Below, one piece after another: positions 63,056 through 64,000 of a stretch of DNA of 64,000 nt; positions within the stretch are counted from its first letter, which is position 1, and every line of letters starts with the position of its first letter. Source of the stretch: Prochlorococcus sp. AG-363-P19. GTDB lineage: Bacteria; Cyanobacteriota; Cyanobacteriia; PCC-6307; Cyanobiaceae. Both the position numbers and the translations under genes were made by a program. Location of the stretch: contig QCGG01000003.1 in assembly GCA_003280055.1 (NCBI GenBank), positions 118,611 through 182,610 of the forward strand, read 5' to 3'. The notes below the pieces were generated by a model. The model was given only the letters and a program-made list of their open reading frames with translations. It searched no databases and was not told where the DNA came from.

Positions 63056-63137
63056 TGCGGATGGCGAGACTTGAACTCGCAAGGCCGAAGCCACACGCTC
63101 CTTAGACGTGCGTGTCTACCAATTCCACCACATCCGC
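63056..63137 (-). tRNA. tRNA-Leu (AAG anticodon as read)
   Basis: 82-base class II tRNA with long variable arm. Acceptor GCGGATG pairs with CATCCGC (encoded at 63057-63063 side), discriminator A; T stem GCGAG/CTCGC with TTCAAGT loop. Anticodon stem CACGT/GCGTG with loop CTAAGGA gives AAG at positions 34-36, which would read CUU. The alternative reading with the second T as position 33 would give a stop anticodon and is excluded. No CCA encoded. Confidence 0.85.
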
Positions 63138-63261
63138 CTGAGTGAGTGGCCCCAAAGACTAAGTCTTTTTAATCATAATCATACGTAGGAAATTAATTTG
63201 CTCTGCGAAGGGGTCAGTAGCACTGATACTATCCGCCCAAAGAAAGAATGGATGTTGCCGG

Positions 63262-64000
63262 ATGCCTATCGGCAAATTACTCATCGCCAATCGTGGCGAA
63301 ATCGCCCTGCGAATTCTACGGAGCTGTAGAGAACTCGGCATCGCCACAGTTGCTGTATACAGCACTGTCGATCGAAATGCTCTGCATGTTCAACTTGCTG
63401 ACGAGGCAGTCTGCGTGGGGGATTCACCTAGCAATAAGAGCTACTTAAACGTTCCAAATATTCTTGCTGCAGCAACATCACGTGGGGTTGACGCCATACA
63501 TCCTGGGTATGGGTTTCTCGCAGAGAATGACCGCTTTGCAGAGATATGTGCCGATCACAACATCATCTTTGTTGGTCCTTCACCTCATGCAATTCGCTCA
63601 ATGGGTGACAAATCAACTGCAAAAGCAACTATGCAAAAAGTTGGTGTTCCAACAGTTCCTGGAAGCGAAGGTTTATTAACTGGACCAGAAGCAGCAGCAC
63701 AATTAGCCAAAGAAATGGGCTATCCAGTGATGCTGAAGGCCACAGCCGGTGGAGGTGGAAGAGGAATGAGACTCGTAGACAAACCTGATCAACTTGAAAA
63801 CCTTTACAAAGCTGCTCAAGGAGAAGCTGAAGCAGCCTTTGGCAATTCTGGCCTTTACATGGAGAAATTCATAAACCGACCCAGACACGTGGAGGTTCAA
63901 GTCCTCGCAGATAGGCATGGGAACGTAGTGCATTTAGGAGAACGTGATTGTTCAATACAAAGACGGCATCAAAAGCTGCTCGAAGAATCTCCTAGTCCAG
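63262..64000 (+). CDS. accC: Acetyl-CoA carboxylase, biotin carboxylase subunit (partial)
   Basis: ATP-grasp biotin carboxylase, 246 of about 450 residues visible before the window ends. Starts [20 protein letters not shown], then [21 protein letters not shown], the glycine-rich ATP loop [11 protein letters not shown] and [14 protein letters not shown] [31 protein letters not shown] with the conserved Glu and Arg. Carboxylates biotin in fatty-acid synthesis. ATG start at 63262. Divergent from tRNA-Leu and the LpxB-like gene. Confidence 0.95.
   Translation, partial: MPIGKLLIANRGEIALRILRSCRELGIATVAVYSTVDRNALHVQLADEAVCVGDSPSNKSYLNVPNILAAATSRGVDAIHPGYGFLAENDRFAEICADHNIIFVGPSPHAIRSMGDKSTAKATMQKVGVPTVPGSEGLLTGPEAAAQLAKEMGYPVMLKATAGGGGRGMRLVDKPDQLENLYKAAQGEAEAAFGNSGLYMEKFINRPRHVEVQVLADRHGNVVHLGERDCSIQRRHQKLLEESPSP

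Overview
The window looks like a piece of chromosome from a Prochlorococcus, probably a low-light-adapted lineage (inference). The evidence is the AT-rich sequence, split rpoC1/rpoC2 genes, a psbA with Q130-type D1, picocyanobacterial small-protein families (DUF1651, DUF3493, a CP12-like protein), an SbtA/SbtB plus SulP carbon-uptake locus, and a circularly permuted two-piece tmRNA whose tag reads ANNIVRFSRQSAPVAA. I ran no database search; family calls rest on motifs and memory.

Layout. 1-6.8 kb (minus): rpsT-tatD-rpoB-rpoC1-rpoC2, with a two-hairpin leader before rpoB. 6.9-16 kb: hisD, rpiA, an HtrA-type protease, then the rimP-nusA-ylxR-infB translation/transcription operon with a structured leader. 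16-25 kb: DUF3493 protein, tRNA-Thr(CGU), a membrane glycosyltransferase, a TauE-type permease, psbA with a strong terminator, a small lipoprotein, an aspartoacylase-like enzyme, a Xi-type glutathione transferase, DUF2301 protein and an ABC-F ATPase. 25-32.4 kb: a CP12-like protein ending at a 30-bp perfect inverted repeat, obgE, mutS2, a VOC protein, hemB and a DnaJ-like co-chaperone. 32.5-36.6 kb: SulP transporter, sbtA and sbtB, then a thioredoxin-reductase-like flavoprotein whose NADPH motifs are degenerate.

37.5-52.4 kb is an accessory surface-glycan region directly downstream of ssrA: a membrane protein with a SAP/Rho-N-like tail, a glycosyltransferase, a four-gene CDP-deoxysugar operon (rfbG, epimerase, rfbF, DegT aminotransferase), two GT4 glycosyltransferases, a translationally coupled pair of small genes, and a six-gene minus-strand operon (SDR, DegT aminotransferase, methyltransferase, GtrB-type GT2, GtrA, GT4). 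Together these should make and transfer modified deoxysugars to an LPS or capsule glycan.

53-64 kb returns to core genes: ssrA, an RlmL-like methyltransferase, two small envelope proteins, a frameshifted small gene, a LigD 3'-phosphoesterase-like protein, smc, a PRC-barrel protein, an LpxB-like glycosyltransferase, a tRNA-Leu whose anticodon reads AAG, and the start of accC. No CRISPR array, transposase, rRNA operon or prophage was seen. The best second-look items are the long perfect palindromes, the SAP-tailed membrane protein, the redox flavoprotein without NADPH motifs, the SDR with Asn at the catalytic Tyr position, and the odd tRNAs.
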